NCBI GenBank assembly: GCA_964586595.1
Contig: CAZPHB010000012.1
Span: forward strand, 1 to 64,000
Length of the DNA: 64,000 bases
Direction: 5' to 3'
DNA from: REEB481 sp964586595
GTDB lineage: Bacteria; Bacteroidota; Bacteroidia; NS11-12g; UBA955
The notes beneath the pieces are model-generated. The model made no database searches and was not told where the DNA came from. It saw only the letters and a program-made list of their open reading frames with translations. Below are positions 17,681 through 27,049 of this stretch, piece by piece. A program made the position numbers and the translations under genes. Within the stretch, counting starts at the first letter, position 1. Each line of letters opens with the position of its first letter.

Positions 17681-17691
17681 AGATAATTAGC

Positions 17692-19002
17692 TTAGGCCTT
17701 TAGGTCAGAACGGCCTATGGAATAATAGGTAAAGCCTTCCCTGCGCATGGCATCAAGGTCAAAAACGTTGCGGCCATCAAATACCACCTGTTCTTTCAAG
17801 GCTGTTTTGATGCGGTCAAAATCAGGAGTGCGGAATTCGGGCCATTCGGTAGCGATGATGAGTGCATCGGCGCCTTGCAGCGCATCGTATTGGTTGTCGG
17901 CGAAACGCATATCCAGGCCTGCATGCTGTTTCACATTGGGCATGGCCTCGGGGTCGTAGGCAGCTACGGTGGCGCCTTCCTGCAGCAGCGCGTGGATCAG
18001 TTCCAGCGCAGGCGCTTCGCGGATGTCGTCGGTATTTGGTTTGAAGGCGAGGCCCCAAACGGCAAAGTGTTTGCCGTTCAAAGCGCCAAAATGCGCCTGA
18101 ATTTTGGGAAGCAGGCTTTTCTTCTGGTGGGCGTTCACGGCTTCGACTGCCTTCAGGATTTTAAAGTCGTATCCGGCTTTATCCGCAGAATGCACCAAAG
18201 CTTTCACATCCTTAGGAAAACAGCTTCCACCATAGCCAATACCCGGGAACAGGAAGCGTTTCCCGATGCGTTCGTCCGAACCCATACCCAAACGAACCAT
18301 GTCCACATCGGCACCCAAGCGTTCGCACAATTGGGCGATTTCATTCATGAATGAAATCTTGGCTGCAAGAAAGCTGTTGGCTGCGTATTTGGTGAGTTCT
18401 GCGCTGCGTTCATCCATGAAGATGATGGGATTGCCCTGACGCACAAAGGGCTGATAAAGTTCCTGCATCATGAGGCGCGCGCGGTCGCTGGAGCAGCCAA
18501 TCACCACGCGGTCGGGCTTCATAAAATCATCCACGGCCACACCTTCGCGCAGGAATTCGGGATTGCTCACTACGTCAAAGTCGCCGGAATATCCGGCAGC
18601 GATGGCTTCACGCACCAGGTCGGCGGTACCCACCGGAACAGTACTTTTGTCCACCACCACGCGGTAGTCGTTAAGCAGCCTGCCAATTTCTCCGGCCACG
18701 TTCAGCACGTAGCTGAGGTCTGCGCTGCCGTCTTCGCCCGGAGGCGTGGGCAAGGCCAGGAAAATTACGTCGCTTCCATCTACCGCTTCTTTCAGTGAAG
18801 TGGTAAAATGCAGCCGGCCTTCTTTCAGGTTTCTTTTGAAGATGAGTTCGAGGCCGGGTTCAAAGATGGTAATCTGACCAGATGCCAGTTTGGCCACTTT
18901 GGCCGCATCGATGTCCACGCAGATTACCTGATTTCCTGTTTCGGCGAAACAGGTGCCTGTGACCAAGCCAACGTATCCTGTTCCTATAACTGATATTTTC
19001 AT
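17692..19002 (-). CDS. ugd: UDP-glucose 6-dehydrogenase
   Basis: A 436-residue cytoplasmic enzyme that oxidises UDP-glucose to UDP-glucuronate with two NAD+. It has the N-terminal GTGYVGL loop (7-13), ALPTPPGEDGSAD, the STVPVGT motif (~120-126), the NPEFLREG segment (~148-155) and the catalytic Cys261 in GYGGSCFPKD, followed by the C-terminal UDP-binding domain with AFKPNTDDIREAP. The start overlaps the stop of the aminotransferase gene by 4 bp (18999-19002) and the decarboxylase gene follows after 11 bp. The order supports a UDP-Glc to UDP-GlcA to UDP-Xyl route. Confidence 0.95.
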   Translation of the reverse strand: MKISVIGTGYVGLVTGTCFAETGNQVICVDIDAAKVAKLASGQITIFEPGLELIFKRNLKEGRLHFTTSLKEAVDGSDVIFLALPTPPGEDGSADLSYVLNVAGEIGRLLNDYRVVVDKSTVPVGTADLVREAIAAGYSGDFDVVSNPEFLREGVAVDDFMKPDRVVIGCSSDRARLMMQELYQPFVRQGNPIIFMDERSAELTKYAANSFLAAKISFMNEIAQLCERLGADVDMVRLGMGSDERIGKRFLFPGIGYGGSCFPKDVKALVHSADKAGYDFKILKAVEAVNAHQKKSLLPKIQAHFGALNGKHFAVWGLAFKPNTDDIREAPALELIHALLQEGATVAAYDPEAMPNVKQHAGLDMRFADNQYDALQGADALIIATEWPEFRTPDFDRIKTALKEQVVFDGRNVFDLDAMRREGFTYYSIGRSDLKA

Positions 19003-20141
19003 GCCTGTTCTGGTTGATTATTTTGGGCGAAGGCACGAATGCTTTCTACGATGTATTGAATCTGCTCCTGGTCCATTTCCGTGCTGATGGGCAGGGAAAG
19101 AACGCGCATGCATAAATCTTCAGTGCCGGGCATGTGTACCGAAGCGTCGAAGTATGCACGCTGACGGTGCAGTGGTGTGGGATAATAAATCATGCTGGGA
19201 ATTCCGGCGGCATCCAAATGCGCCTTCAATGCTTCCCTCATGGCATGCGTTCCGAGTGCGAGGGTGTATTGGTGAAACACATGGGTGCTGTTTGAAACCC
19301 TGGAAGGGATGCGCACTCCGGGCAGTCCGGATAAACCCTTGTCATAAGCATCTGCCACTTCATTACGGGCGGCCTCGTAGGTATTCAGGTGTTTCAGCTT
19401 CACAGACAAAACTGCGGCCTGTATGCTGTCCAGACGCGAGTTCAGTCCAACCACGTCGTGGGTATATTTTACTTTTTGTCCGTGGTTGCAGATCATGCGC
19501 AGCTTTTCCGCCAGCGCAGCATCGCGGGTGAACACCGCACCGCCATCGCCGTAGCAACCCAGGTTTTTGGACGGGAAGAAGGAAGTGGTGCCAATATGGC
19601 CCATGGTTCCTGCGCGCATCATACGACCGTCGGGAAAGGTATATCGGGCGCCGATGGCCTGGGCAGTGTCTTCAATCACGTACAGGTTGTGGCGTTGAGC
19701 AATTTCAAGAATTTCGGCCATTGGTGCACATTGACCGTACAGATGCACCGGAGCAATGACTTTGGTTGCAGGCGTAATGAGGCTGCTGAGCGTTGCCGGA
19801 TCCATGAGGTAAGTGGTTGGGTCCACTTCGCAATAAACAGGCTTATGACCCAACAAGTGTATCATTTCAGCCAATGCAGCGTAAGAAAAAGAAGGTGTAA
19901 TGATTTCCGAACCGGGAGGCAGATCCAGCGCCATCATCGCTACCTGAAGTGCATCGGTGCCATTGGCACAGCCAATCACGTAAGGAACATCGAGGTAAAC
20001 GGCCAGTTCCTGTTCAAACTTCTTCACCGCCGGACCATTGATAAAAGAGGAGTTGAGGATGACCTCCTTCATTGCTGCATCAACCTCGTCCTGTATCTTC
20101 AGGTACTGGGTGCCGAGGTCCACCATTTGAATTTTACGCAT
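18999..20141 (-). CDS. DegT/DnrJ/EryC1/StrS sugar aminotransferase
   Basis: A 380-residue PLP-dependent aminotransferase that aminates keto-sugar nucleotides. GTDAL (61-65), EDTAQAIGA (157-165) and the PLP lysine Lys192 in FFPSKNLGCYGDGG match the family; the NGPAVKKFE start and lengths resemble WbpE/FdtB/WecE-type enzymes acting on 3- or 4-keto sugars. The ATG at 20141 was preferred to one 9 codons upstream because MRKIQMVDL aligns with the usual family start. It heads the cassette with ugd and the UDP-xylose synthase (4-bp overlap). Its substrate may be made elsewhere; a 4-keto-pentose from the neighbouring decarboxylase is a speculation. Confidence 0.88.
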   Translation of the reverse strand: MRKIQMVDLGTQYLKIQDEVDAAMKEVILNSSFINGPAVKKFEQELAVYLDVPYVIGCANGTDALQVAMMALDLPPGSEIITPSFSYAALAEMIHLLGHKPVYCEVDPTTYLMDPATLSSLITPATKVIAPVHLYGQCAPMAEILEIAQRHNLYVIEDTAQAIGARYTFPDGRMMRAGTMGHIGTTSFFPSKNLGCYGDGGAVFTRDAALAEKLRMICNHGQKVKYTHDVVGLNSRLDSIQAAVLSVKLKHLNTYEAARNEVADAYDKGLSGLPGVRIPSRVSNSTHVFHQYTLALGTHAMREALKAHLDAAGIPSMIYYPTPLHRQRAYFDASVHMPGTEDLCMRVLSLPISTEMDQEQIQYIVESIRAFAQNNQPEQA

Positions 20142-20154
20142 GTAATTTCCTGCG

Positions 20155-20162
20155 CAAAAATA
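20155..20162 (-). promoter_or_regulatory. -7 box for the nucleotide-sugar cassette
   Basis: TATTTTTG on the minus strand fully matches TAnnTTTG and ends 13 nt before the ATG at 20141, with AGGAAA between. No -33 TTG at the expected distance was found. Confidence 0.45.
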
Positions 20163-20194
20163 GGTCATCTGTTGCAGCCTTACCGCATGCTTGT

Positions 20195-20944
20195 TTAGGC
20201 ATTCAGCCCACGCTGCCTCAACACTTCAAACAAGAAGATTCCGGTTGCTACCGATACGTTGAGCGAATCGAAGCCACCGGGCATAGGTATGGCCACACGG
20301 GCGTCTGACAGTTGCAATAAAGATGCATCAACGCCTTTCTCTTCATTTCCCATGATGATGGCGAGTGGTCCGCCAAGCGCACTGTCAAACAGCAGTTCCT
20401 TGCCTTTTTCGGTCGCTGATGCAATACGCAGTCCATGTTCACGCAGCGCCTTTACGGTTTGCTGCAAATGATCTACCCTGCACACAGGAATGCGAAATAC
20501 CGCACCGGAAGAAGTTGTCACCACATCCTGACCAACGGCGGCAGAACCTTTGGCAGGTACAATCACGGCATCGGCACCGGCGCAGGCTGCAGTGCGCAGG
20601 ATGGCGCCAAAATTCCGCACGTCGGTGATGCCGTCAAGAACCAATAGCAGCGGATCTTTGCCGGCCTCGAAACAGCGTGTTACAATTTCCTCCCAGGATT
20701 GAAAAGCAATGGGAGAAATAGCGGCTACAATGCCCTGATGATTGGGATTGCTCACCAGAAACGTGAGTTTCTCGGCGGGCGCCTTCACAAAAGGAATTCC
20801 TGCTTCTTTGATGGCCGGAATCAACGCACTGATCTTGGCATTCCGGGCTCCGGAATCAATCCATATTTTATCCAGTGTTTGTCCTTTGATAAGCGCCTCT
20901 TCTACCGGATGGATGCCGAAAATAAACTTCTTCTTGAGCGACAT
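20195..20944 (-). CDS. rlmB: 23S rRNA 2'-O-ribose methyltransferase (RlmB/TrmH family)
   Basis: A 249-residue SpoU/TrmH-family (SPOUT knot) RNA methyltransferase, best matching RlmB, which methylates G2251 of 23S rRNA. It has an N-terminal substrate-binding domain (FGIHPVEEAL, residues 9-18) and the three SPOUT motifs: LDGITDVRNFGAILRTA (~103-119), IMGNEEKGV (~197-205) and IPMPGGFDSLNVSVATGIFL (~217-236), the last forming the SAM-binding knot. The start at 20944 fits the family N-terminus. A strong hairpin/T-tract of the upstream gene ends only a few bases before the ATG, so its promoter position is puzzling. Confidence 0.9.
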   Translation of the reverse strand: MSLKKKFIFGIHPVEEALIKGQTLDKIWIDSGARNAKISALIPAIKEAGIPFVKAPAEKLTFLVSNPNHQGIVAAISPIAFQSWEEIVTRCFEAGKDPLLLVLDGITDVRNFGAILRTAACAGADAVIVPAKGSAAVGQDVVTTSSGAVFRIPVCRVDHLQQTVKALREHGLRIASATEKGKELLFDSALGGPLAIIMGNEEKGVDASLLQLSDARVAIPMPGGFDSLNVSVATGIFLFEVLRQRGLNA

Positions 20945-20974
20945 ATAAAAAAGAAGGCCGCCGAAGCGGCCTTC
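20945..20974 (-). terminator. rho-independent terminator of DUF2723 gene
   Basis: GAAGGCCGC and GCGGCCTTC form a perfect 9-bp stem with a 4-nt loop (20953-20974), followed on the minus strand by a run of six Ts (20952-20947). It lies 12 bp after the DUF2723 stop. The plus-strand side also has a T run (20979-20985), so it may work both ways. It abuts the rlmB start codon. Confidence 0.85.
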
Positions 20975-20986
20975 ATCTCTTTTTTG

Positions 20987-23900
20987 TTAGGGCCTTGAGG
21001 CTTGGGTAATGATTTTTTGGTACTTGTCTGCGAGGGCCGTTTTACCGCGATCTTTGGCCAGGCGCTGCACCGTTTGCATGATGCCAATGGCATTCTGATA
21101 TTGCTCGGCGGCGGTGCTGTTTCCACGCTGGTTGAACTGCTTGAAATAGCGCGCATACTGGTTGGCGTTGTCCATGCATTTATCCATCCACACCTCACCT
21201 TTCTTATCCTCGCCAAATTCCATGTACAGCATGGCCAGGTAGTAACGCACTTCGTTTCTGTAAGTGAGCACATTTTCGGGGATTTCAGCGGCAATCAAAT
21301 CCAACAGTTTCACCGCTTTGGTGCGGTATTCTTCGGCTGTTTTGTCGAGGTTGGCTTTGTACGCAGCAACATCGGTACCCGGAGGAAGCGTTTGCCTGCC
21401 TGAATCCAGAGACATCTTCACGCTCATCATGCGGCTGATTTCATTGCTGTACATATCGCCCATATTGATGACCAACTGTTGGAGCGCCTGAGGAACCATC
21501 ATGGCTTTGTCGTCCAGATAGAAGTTCTTCTTCTCCTTCATGCCGCCCCAGCGGAACTTCATGAGGTTGTCGTAAGTGCGTTGCTCGGCGATGTTTGCAG
21601 GCCGTCCGCGGTCTTCAGAAACGGTTCCTCCATTAATGGGCACCAGGCGGAAGGACAAACCTTCACACTGCAGCCAGCTGTTCAGACCCATAAAGTCATA
21701 ACCGCTGGTGGTCGTAAAGCAGATGGGGCGTTTCCAGCCGCGTTCGGCATTGGTTACAATCAGGTCGAGCATGAGCAGATCACCTTTGCTGAAGTATTCA
21801 CCAGGCATGCGGAAGTCAATGAACGACGCTATTTTACCGGTATCTTTAGCTTCTACCAATCCATTTTCAAGGATGGCTTTCCGGTTTACCGGGATCCTGA
21901 TCTTTCTGGTAGGGAATACCTCTTCTCTGGTTATGTTCGCCGGGTCTTTACCCAGAACGAAGTTTACCACCTTGCGGCCCTCGGTGAAGCCTGCGGCTTC
22001 ATCAAATCCATCCAGGCTGAGGTTTTGGTAACGGATGCCGTACTCAAAACGACCGGCCCGCAGATCGTTCTTGGTAAGGGTGAGCGGCAGCGGATCGGAA
22101 TTATACACCTTGTCGAGGAGCACGCTGCTGTACCATTCTGTGGGCAGCAGGCTCTGGTTGATGATGCGCACGTCTGTACGAATACCTTCCACATTCTGTG
22201 CGTACCAAAGCGGGTATGTATCGTTATCGCCATTGGTAAACAGGATGGCATTAGGCGGGCAGCTTTGCAGGTAGTTTTTCGCGTAATCAATGCCCAGATA
22301 ACGCGCTGAACGGTCGTGGTCATCCCAGTTTTGGGAAGCCATGAGCACGGGAGCCGCCAACAGGGCTACTGCGCTGGCAGCCATAGCCGCATTGCGGGCG
22401 TTTTTGAGGTATTTGCGCAGCCACTCTGCAATGCCCAACACACCCAGGCCAATCCAGATACAGAACGTTTGGAATGAACCTACCACTGAATAGTCGCGCT
22501 CACGCGGTTCAAATGGAGGCTGGTTCATGTACACGTTGATCAGGATGCCGGTGAAGAGGAACAGAATCATCACTACCCAAGCATCTTTGTTGCGTTTTTT
22601 GAACTGCAGCGACATTCCGATGATGCCAATGATGAGCGGCAAGAAGAAATATGTGTTTCTGGCTTTATTGTTCTTCAGGTCATCGGGAAGGTTATTCTGT
22701 GTTCCGGTATTCAGGTAGTCGATGGGCGCAATACCACTCAGCCAGTTGCCATCAAATTGGGTGTTGCCCAGCATGGCCTGCTGGTCGTTTTGCCTGCCCA
22801 CGAAATTCCACATGAAGTAGCGCATGTACATGTAGTACAGCTGGTAGCTGAAGAAATAACGGAGGTTGTTGGCAAAGGTGGGCTTCTGTGCGCGGAGCGC
22901 ACGAAGTTGTTCCTGTTCTTCTTCCGACAAACCTCCCTGGGCAGCCTTATTCTGCAGGGCGTTGATCATGCCCTGGGTTTTTTCCATGCCACCCCAGTAA
23001 CGGTAGCCAATATCATCGTTCTCTTTGGCCTTGCCCATTCGTGGGAACAAGGTGGTATAGCGTTCGTCAAACTTGTAATCGTATTTGGCACCGGCCAATT
23101 TGTATTCCGCAGAATCTGCATACCACTTCTCACCCACTTCTTCTGTTTCTACAGGAGGCGCGTTGAAATACGGACCGTAAACCAAGGGGCGGTCGCCGTA
23201 CTGTTCGCGGTTGATGTAGCTCAACAGGTTGAACATATCTTCCGGATTGTTCATGTCGATGGCGGGATTGGCCATGGAACGAAGCACCACCATGGTGTAG
23301 GTAGAGTAACCCAAAAGGATAAAGCTCACAGAAAGCATGGCCAGATTCAGCAGGTATTTCCCTGTGCGGATGCTGTATCTGATTCCGTAAACCAGACCTG
23401 CAATCAGCAGTGCAATGCCAAACAGCACACCGCTGTAAAACGGCATGCCAAGACTGTTCACAAACAGCTTGTCCATATTGGCCAGGTACCAAACCGTACC
23501 GGGTATGATTCCTTTCATGATGAAGCCCAGCACGCCAAGCGCGATGAGGAACGCGATGATGAGGCCTTTGCGGGTAACCTCATAGCGACGGAAGTAATAA
23601 ACAAAGGCAACGGCCGGAATCACCAGCAGGTTCAACAAGTGCGTTCCGATGGCCAGGCCGGTGAGGTAGGCAATCAGGATCAGCCAGCGATCTCCGCCCG
23701 GCTTATCGGCATCTTGTTCCCAGCGCAAAACCGCCCAGAAGGTTATGGCGGTGAAGAACGAACTCAGTGCATATACTTCGGCTTCAACAGCGCTAAACCA
23801 GAATGTATCGAGGAAGGTATTGGAAAATGCAGCGGTGAGGCCGGCTCCGAAGATGAGGATGTTGCGGCCGGTACCTGCTTCTGCGTCATTGCCGTTACCC

Positions 23901-24214
23901 AGCATTTTTTGTGCGAGGTACGTGGTAATCCAGAAGGTGAACATCACACAACCCGCGCTGGCAGCTGCAGACATCGCGTTGATGAACACGGCTGCAATGG
24001 CAGGATTGGGTGCGAAAATGGAAAAAATCCTTCCCAGCAAAAGGAAAAATGGTGCTCCCGGAGGATGCACTACCTGAAGCTTATAGGCGGCGGAAAGAAA
24101 TTCTCCGCAGTCCCATAAACTTACGGATGGTTCCAAAGTGAGCATGTACACCAGGAAGGAAACTGCAAAAGTTACCCAACCCAGCAAAGTATTTAAACGC
24201 TTGAAAGACATCAT
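20987..24214 (-). CDS. DUF2723 membrane glycosyltransferase (GT-C, TMEM260-like)
   Basis: A 1075-residue polytopic protein. The N-terminal DUF2723 domain begins with a TM helix (GWVTFAVSFLVYMLTL), then the family motif DCGEF with YKLQVVHPPGAPFF, in which the acidic residues after the first helix are the likely catalytic site of this GT-C fold. About twelve hydrophobic helices run to residue ~640. The remaining ~430 residues are a soluble, probably periplasmic part with SCPPNAILFTNGDNDTYPL and a helical TPR-like end. The human relative TMEM260 O-mannosylates proteins; bacterial activity is inferred. Two adjacent ATGs (24214, 24211) are possible. A strong terminator follows. Confidence 0.85.
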   Translation of the reverse strand: MMSFKRLNTLLGWVTFAVSFLVYMLTLEPSVSLWDCGEFLSAAYKLQVVHPPGAPFFLLLGRIFSIFAPNPAIAAVFINAMSAAASAGCVMFTFWITTYLAQKMLGNGNDAEAGTGRNILIFGAGLTAAFSNTFLDTFWFSAVEAEVYALSSFFTAITFWAVLRWEQDADKPGGDRWLILIAYLTGLAIGTHLLNLLVIPAVAFVYYFRRYEVTRKGLIIAFLIALGVLGFIMKGIIPGTVWYLANMDKLFVNSLGMPFYSGVLFGIALLIAGLVYGIRYSIRTGKYLLNLAMLSVSFILLGYSTYTMVVLRSMANPAIDMNNPEDMFNLLSYINREQYGDRPLVYGPYFNAPPVETEEVGEKWYADSAEYKLAGAKYDYKFDERYTTLFPRMGKAKENDDIGYRYWGGMEKTQGMINALQNKAAQGGLSEEEQEQLRALRAQKPTFANNLRYFFSYQLYYMYMRYFMWNFVGRQNDQQAMLGNTQFDGNWLSGIAPIDYLNTGTQNNLPDDLKNNKARNTYFFLPLIIGIIGMSLQFKKRNKDAWVVMILFLFTGILINVYMNQPPFEPRERDYSVVGSFQTFCIWIGLGVLGIAEWLRKYLKNARNAAMAASAVALLAAPVLMASQNWDDHDRSARYLGIDYAKNYLQSCPPNAILFTNGDNDTYPLWYAQNVEGIRTDVRIINQSLLPTEWYSSVLLDKVYNSDPLPLTLTKNDLRAGRFEYGIRYQNLSLDGFDEAAGFTEGRKVVNFVLGKDPANITREEVFPTRKIRIPVNRKAILENGLVEAKDTGKIASFIDFRMPGEYFSKGDLLMLDLIVTNAERGWKRPICFTTTSGYDFMGLNSWLQCEGLSFRLVPINGGTVSEDRGRPANIAEQRTYDNLMKFRWGGMKEKKNFYLDDKAMMVPQALQQLVINMGDMYSNEISRMMSVKMSLDSGRQTLPPGTDVAAYKANLDKTAEEYRTKAVKLLDLIAAEIPENVLTYRNEVRYYLAMLYMEFGEDKKGEVWMDKCMDNANQYARYFKQFNQRGNSTAAEQYQNAIGIMQTVQRLAKDRGKTALADKYQKIITQASRP

Positions 24215-24261
24215 AGTCGGCTTTAATCCGGGCGAAAATAAGGATTCGGGAGGATTGAACC

Positions 24262-25788
24262 TCAGGGTTTCATATTTTCGGCAGCAGCGCGGAGGCGTTG
24301 TACGGCTTTATCCTTCCCCAGAAGGGCCATCATTTCATAGAGCGGAGGACCGGCGGCAGCCCCGCTGATGGCCAGACGAAGCAATTGCATCCACTGCCCT
24401 GTACTTTGCCCGGCGGCGGCACATTGCGCCTTGAATACTTCCTCAGCAACTGCTGCATCCAACATTCCCAACTGTTCATAAGCCAGAGCGAGGTTGCGCA
24501 GAAATTCAGGGGTTTCCGGTTTCCACTTTTTACCCAGCGCCTGCTGGTCATATTCCTTCGGTTCCAGGAAGAAGTAAGATCCGTCGCGGATGATTTCACC
24601 GGGGAAGTTCACCTTTTCACGCATCAGGCGAACCACTTCCGCGAGGTAGGAAACTTCCGTCTGGTATCCTGCTGCAGCAGCGATTGGAAGCAAATCATGG
24701 GCTATGGTTTCAGGCTGGCGTTCCATCAGGTAATGATGGTTAAACCACAGGGCTTTGTCGAGGTCGAACTTGGCGCCACTCTTACTCACCTTTTCAAGGC
24801 TAAATGCTTCAATGAGTTCATCCATGGTGAATAATTCCCTGTTGAAGCTGGGATGCCAGCCAAGCAGGGCGAGCATGTTTACCACCGCTTCCGGGAAATA
24901 CCCGGTTTCGCGGTAACCTGAGGATATTTCACCACTTGCCGGATCTTTCCATTCCAATGGGAACACGGGAAATCCGAGGCGATCACCATCGCGTTTGCTC
25001 AGCTTTCCGTTTCCTTCCGGTTTGAGCAAGAGTGGCAAATGCGCAAATACAGGCATCACCCCTTCCCAACCCAGATAACGGTAGAGCATCACGTGCAGGG
25101 GCGCACTGGGCAACCACTCTTCACCGCGAATCACGTGACTGATGTTCATCAGGTAATCATCCACCACATTGGCCAGATGATAGGTGGGCATGCCATCGCT
25201 TTTGAACAACACCTTGTCGTCCATCTGGCTGGTATTCACCACCACCCAGCCGCGGATGGCATCGTGAAAGCGCACTTCTTCTTTCCGGGGAAGCTTGATC
25301 CGCACCACATAGGGAGTTCCGTTTTCAAGCCTGCGCTGCACCTCGTCGGCGGGCAGGGTGAGCGAATTATTCATGCTCATGCGGCTCACGGCATCGTACT
25401 GCGCGGGCATGCTTCCTGCTTTCAGGCGCTCGCGCATGGCGTCCAGTTCTTCGGGCGTATCAAAGGCGTAATAGGCATGACCGGCCTGCAGCAACTGATC
25501 TGCATATTGGCGGTACATCGGCTTGCGTTCGCTTTGACGGTAAGGCGCATGCGGTCCGCCCTGTTCCGGGCCTTCGTCGAACCGAATGCCCACCCATGCC
25601 AGCGCCTGAGTGATGTACGCTTCGGCACCTGGTACGAAACGGTTTTGATCCGTATCCTCAATACGCAGCAGGCAATCGCCGCCGTGTTTCTTTGCAAACA
25701 GGTAATTATATAGTGCAGTGCGCACCCCGCCAATATGTAAAGGGCCAGTTGGGCTTGGTGCGAAGCGCACGCGGACACGTCTTTCCAT
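24262..25788 (-). CDS. gltX: glutamyl-tRNA synthetase
   Basis: A 508-residue class I aminoacyl-tRNA synthetase that charges tRNA-Glu. The HIGH signature appears as HIGG (18-21) within FAPSPTGPLHIGG, and the KMSKS loop is KLSKR (262-266) in GNGKLSKRDGD. The catalytic Rossmann domain, the connective insertion and the all-helical anticodon-binding C-terminus are all present and full length. A TAAATTTG promoter box ends 7 bp before the ATG, and the gene is divergent from mnmA across 91 bp. The DUF2723 gene starts 47 bp downstream and may be read through from here. Confidence 0.95.
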   Translation of the reverse strand: MERRVRVRFAPSPTGPLHIGGVRTALYNYLFAKKHGGDCLLRIEDTDQNRFVPGAEAYITQALAWVGIRFDEGPEQGGPHAPYRQSERKPMYRQYADQLLQAGHAYYAFDTPEELDAMRERLKAGSMPAQYDAVSRMSMNNSLTLPADEVQRRLENGTPYVVRIKLPRKEEVRFHDAIRGWVVVNTSQMDDKVLFKSDGMPTYHLANVVDDYLMNISHVIRGEEWLPSAPLHVMLYRYLGWEGVMPVFAHLPLLLKPEGNGKLSKRDGDRLGFPVFPLEWKDPASGEISSGYRETGYFPEAVVNMLALLGWHPSFNRELFTMDELIEAFSLEKVSKSGAKFDLDKALWFNHHYLMERQPETIAHDLLPIAAAAGYQTEVSYLAEVVRLMREKVNFPGEIIRDGSYFFLEPKEYDQQALGKKWKPETPEFLRNLALAYEQLGMLDAAVAEEVFKAQCAAAGQSTGQWMQLLRLAISGAAAGPPLYEMMALLGKDKAVQRLRAAAENMKP

Positions 25789-25795
25789 GAGGACG

Positions 25796-25803
25796 CAAAT
25801 TTA
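25796..25803 (-). promoter_or_regulatory. -7 box for gltX
   Basis: TAAATTTG on the minus strand fully matches the TAnnTTTG consensus and lies 7 nt before the gltX ATG, implying a near-leaderless mRNA. No good -33 element is visible. Confidence 0.5.
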
Positions 25804-25867
25804 ACGCATTTCCGCGGGAGACAGGCTGTTCAGACAGATACAGTGGCAAATAGAACCGCGGCTCAGG

Positions 25868-25875
25868 TATCTTTG
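25868..25875 (+). promoter_or_regulatory. -7 box for mnmA
   Basis: TATCTTTG fully matches TAnnTTTG and is only 4 nt from the mnmA ATG at 25880, so transcription would start at or next to the start codon. No TTG is seen at the expected -33 distance. Confidence 0.5.
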
Positions 25876-25879
25876 CAAC

Positions 25880-27049
25880 ATGGCTCGGGTTGTAGTCGGA
25901 TTGAGTGGCGGTGTTGATTCATCAGTGGCCGCCTTGTTGCTGAAACAACAGGGCCATGAGGTGATTGGCATGTACATGCGCAACTGGCACAACGCCGACG
26001 TGACCATTGGGAATGAATGCCCCTGGATTGACGACAGCAACGATGCCATGCTGGTGGCTGAAAAACTCGGCATTCCTTTTCAGGTGATTGATTTAAGTGA
26101 AGCCTACCATCATCGAATCGTGGAGTACATGTTCGCAGCATATGCCGCCGGCCGCACGCCAAATCCTGATGTACTGTGCAACCGCGAAATCAAGTTTGAC
26201 GTATTCCTTGAAGCGGCGCTGAAGCTGGGCGCCGACTATGTGGCAACGGGCCATTATTGCAGAAAAGCAGCAATAGAAATCGGCGGTACGGTTGTGTATC
26301 AGTTGCTCAGCGGCTTGGACTTGAACAAAGACCAAAGCTACTTCCTCTGTCAGATCAAACAGGAGCAATTGGCCAAAGCGCTGTTTCCCATCGGAGCACT
26401 CCAAAAAGCCAAAGTGCGACAACTGGCAGCAGATGCAGGCCTGCACACCGCCGGAAAAAAGGATTCTCAGGGGTTGTGTTTTGTGGGAAAAGTAAAGCTG
26501 CCTGTTTTTCTTCAGCAACAGTTACAGCCCAAGCCGGGAACGGTGGTAGCAATCCCTGCCACCCATCCCAAACTGCAGCAACGCGAAATGAATGCGCTGG
26601 GCATCAACCTACCCATTGATTGGCAACGCAACGACGGCGTTTCGGTGGGCACACACCAGGGTGCGCATTTTTTCACCGTTGGTCAACGCAAAGGTTTGCA
26701 GATTGGCGGACTGGCAGAACCCCTTTTTGTGCTGCAAACAGATACCAACGAAAACCTCGTTTTTGCCGGACAGGGTGCAGAACATCCGGGTTTATACACC
26801 AACGGACTGTTTATAGCCGCCAACGACGTGCATTGGATTCGGGAAGATTTGGCCCTGGGAGTGGGTATGGATATGGATGTGCTGTTGCGCATCAGGTACC
26901 GGCAAACACCGTTCCCTGCGCGGCTTTTGTGCACAGCTGAAGGCATGTACATACGCTTTGATGCTCCCCAAAAAAGCGTAACGCGGGGGCAGTTCGCCGC
27001 CTGGTATGTTGATGGAGCCTTGTTGGGCAGCGGTGCCATTACCTGGTAA
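25880..27049 (+). CDS. mnmA: tRNA-specific 2-thiouridylase MnmA
   Basis: A 389-residue enzyme that puts the 2-thio group on U34 of Lys, Glu and Gln tRNAs. It has the PP-loop ATP-binding motif SGGVDSS (9-15), the first catalytic cysteine Cys100 in NPDVLCN and the persulfide cysteine Cys200 in GLCFVGK. The GHYCRK and QSYFL segments between them are also typical. The C-terminal beta-barrel domains (TVGQRKGLQIGG and on) are complete. The gene is divergent from gltX, pairing a tRNA-Glu synthetase with a tRNA-Glu modifier. A short GC stem (27051-27070) after the stop lacks a T tract and is not a clear terminator. Confidence 0.95.
   Translation: MARVVVGLSGGVDSSVAALLLKQQGHEVIGMYMRNWHNADVTIGNECPWIDDSNDAMLVAEKLGIPFQVIDLSEAYHHRIVEYMFAAYAAGRTPNPDVLCNREIKFDVFLEAALKLGADYVATGHYCRKAAIEIGGTVVYQLLSGLDLNKDQSYFLCQIKQEQLAKALFPIGALQKAKVRQLAADAGLHTAGKKDSQGLCFVGKVKLPVFLQQQLQPKPGTVVAIPATHPKLQQREMNALGINLPIDWQRNDGVSVGTHQGAHFFTVGQRKGLQIGGLAEPLFVLQTDTNENLVFAGQGAEHPGLYTNGLFIAANDVHWIREDLALGVGMDMDVLLRIRYRQTPFPARLLCTAEGMYIRFDAPQKSVTRGQFAAWYVDGALLGSGAITW

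Noticed and set aside
22757..24118. A 453-codon open frame on the plus strand opposite the DUF2723 gene
   Set aside because: It is antisense to a well-supported gene, its product is rich in His, Gln and Glu as expected from reverse-reading hydrophobic codons, and no family motif or promoter is visible.
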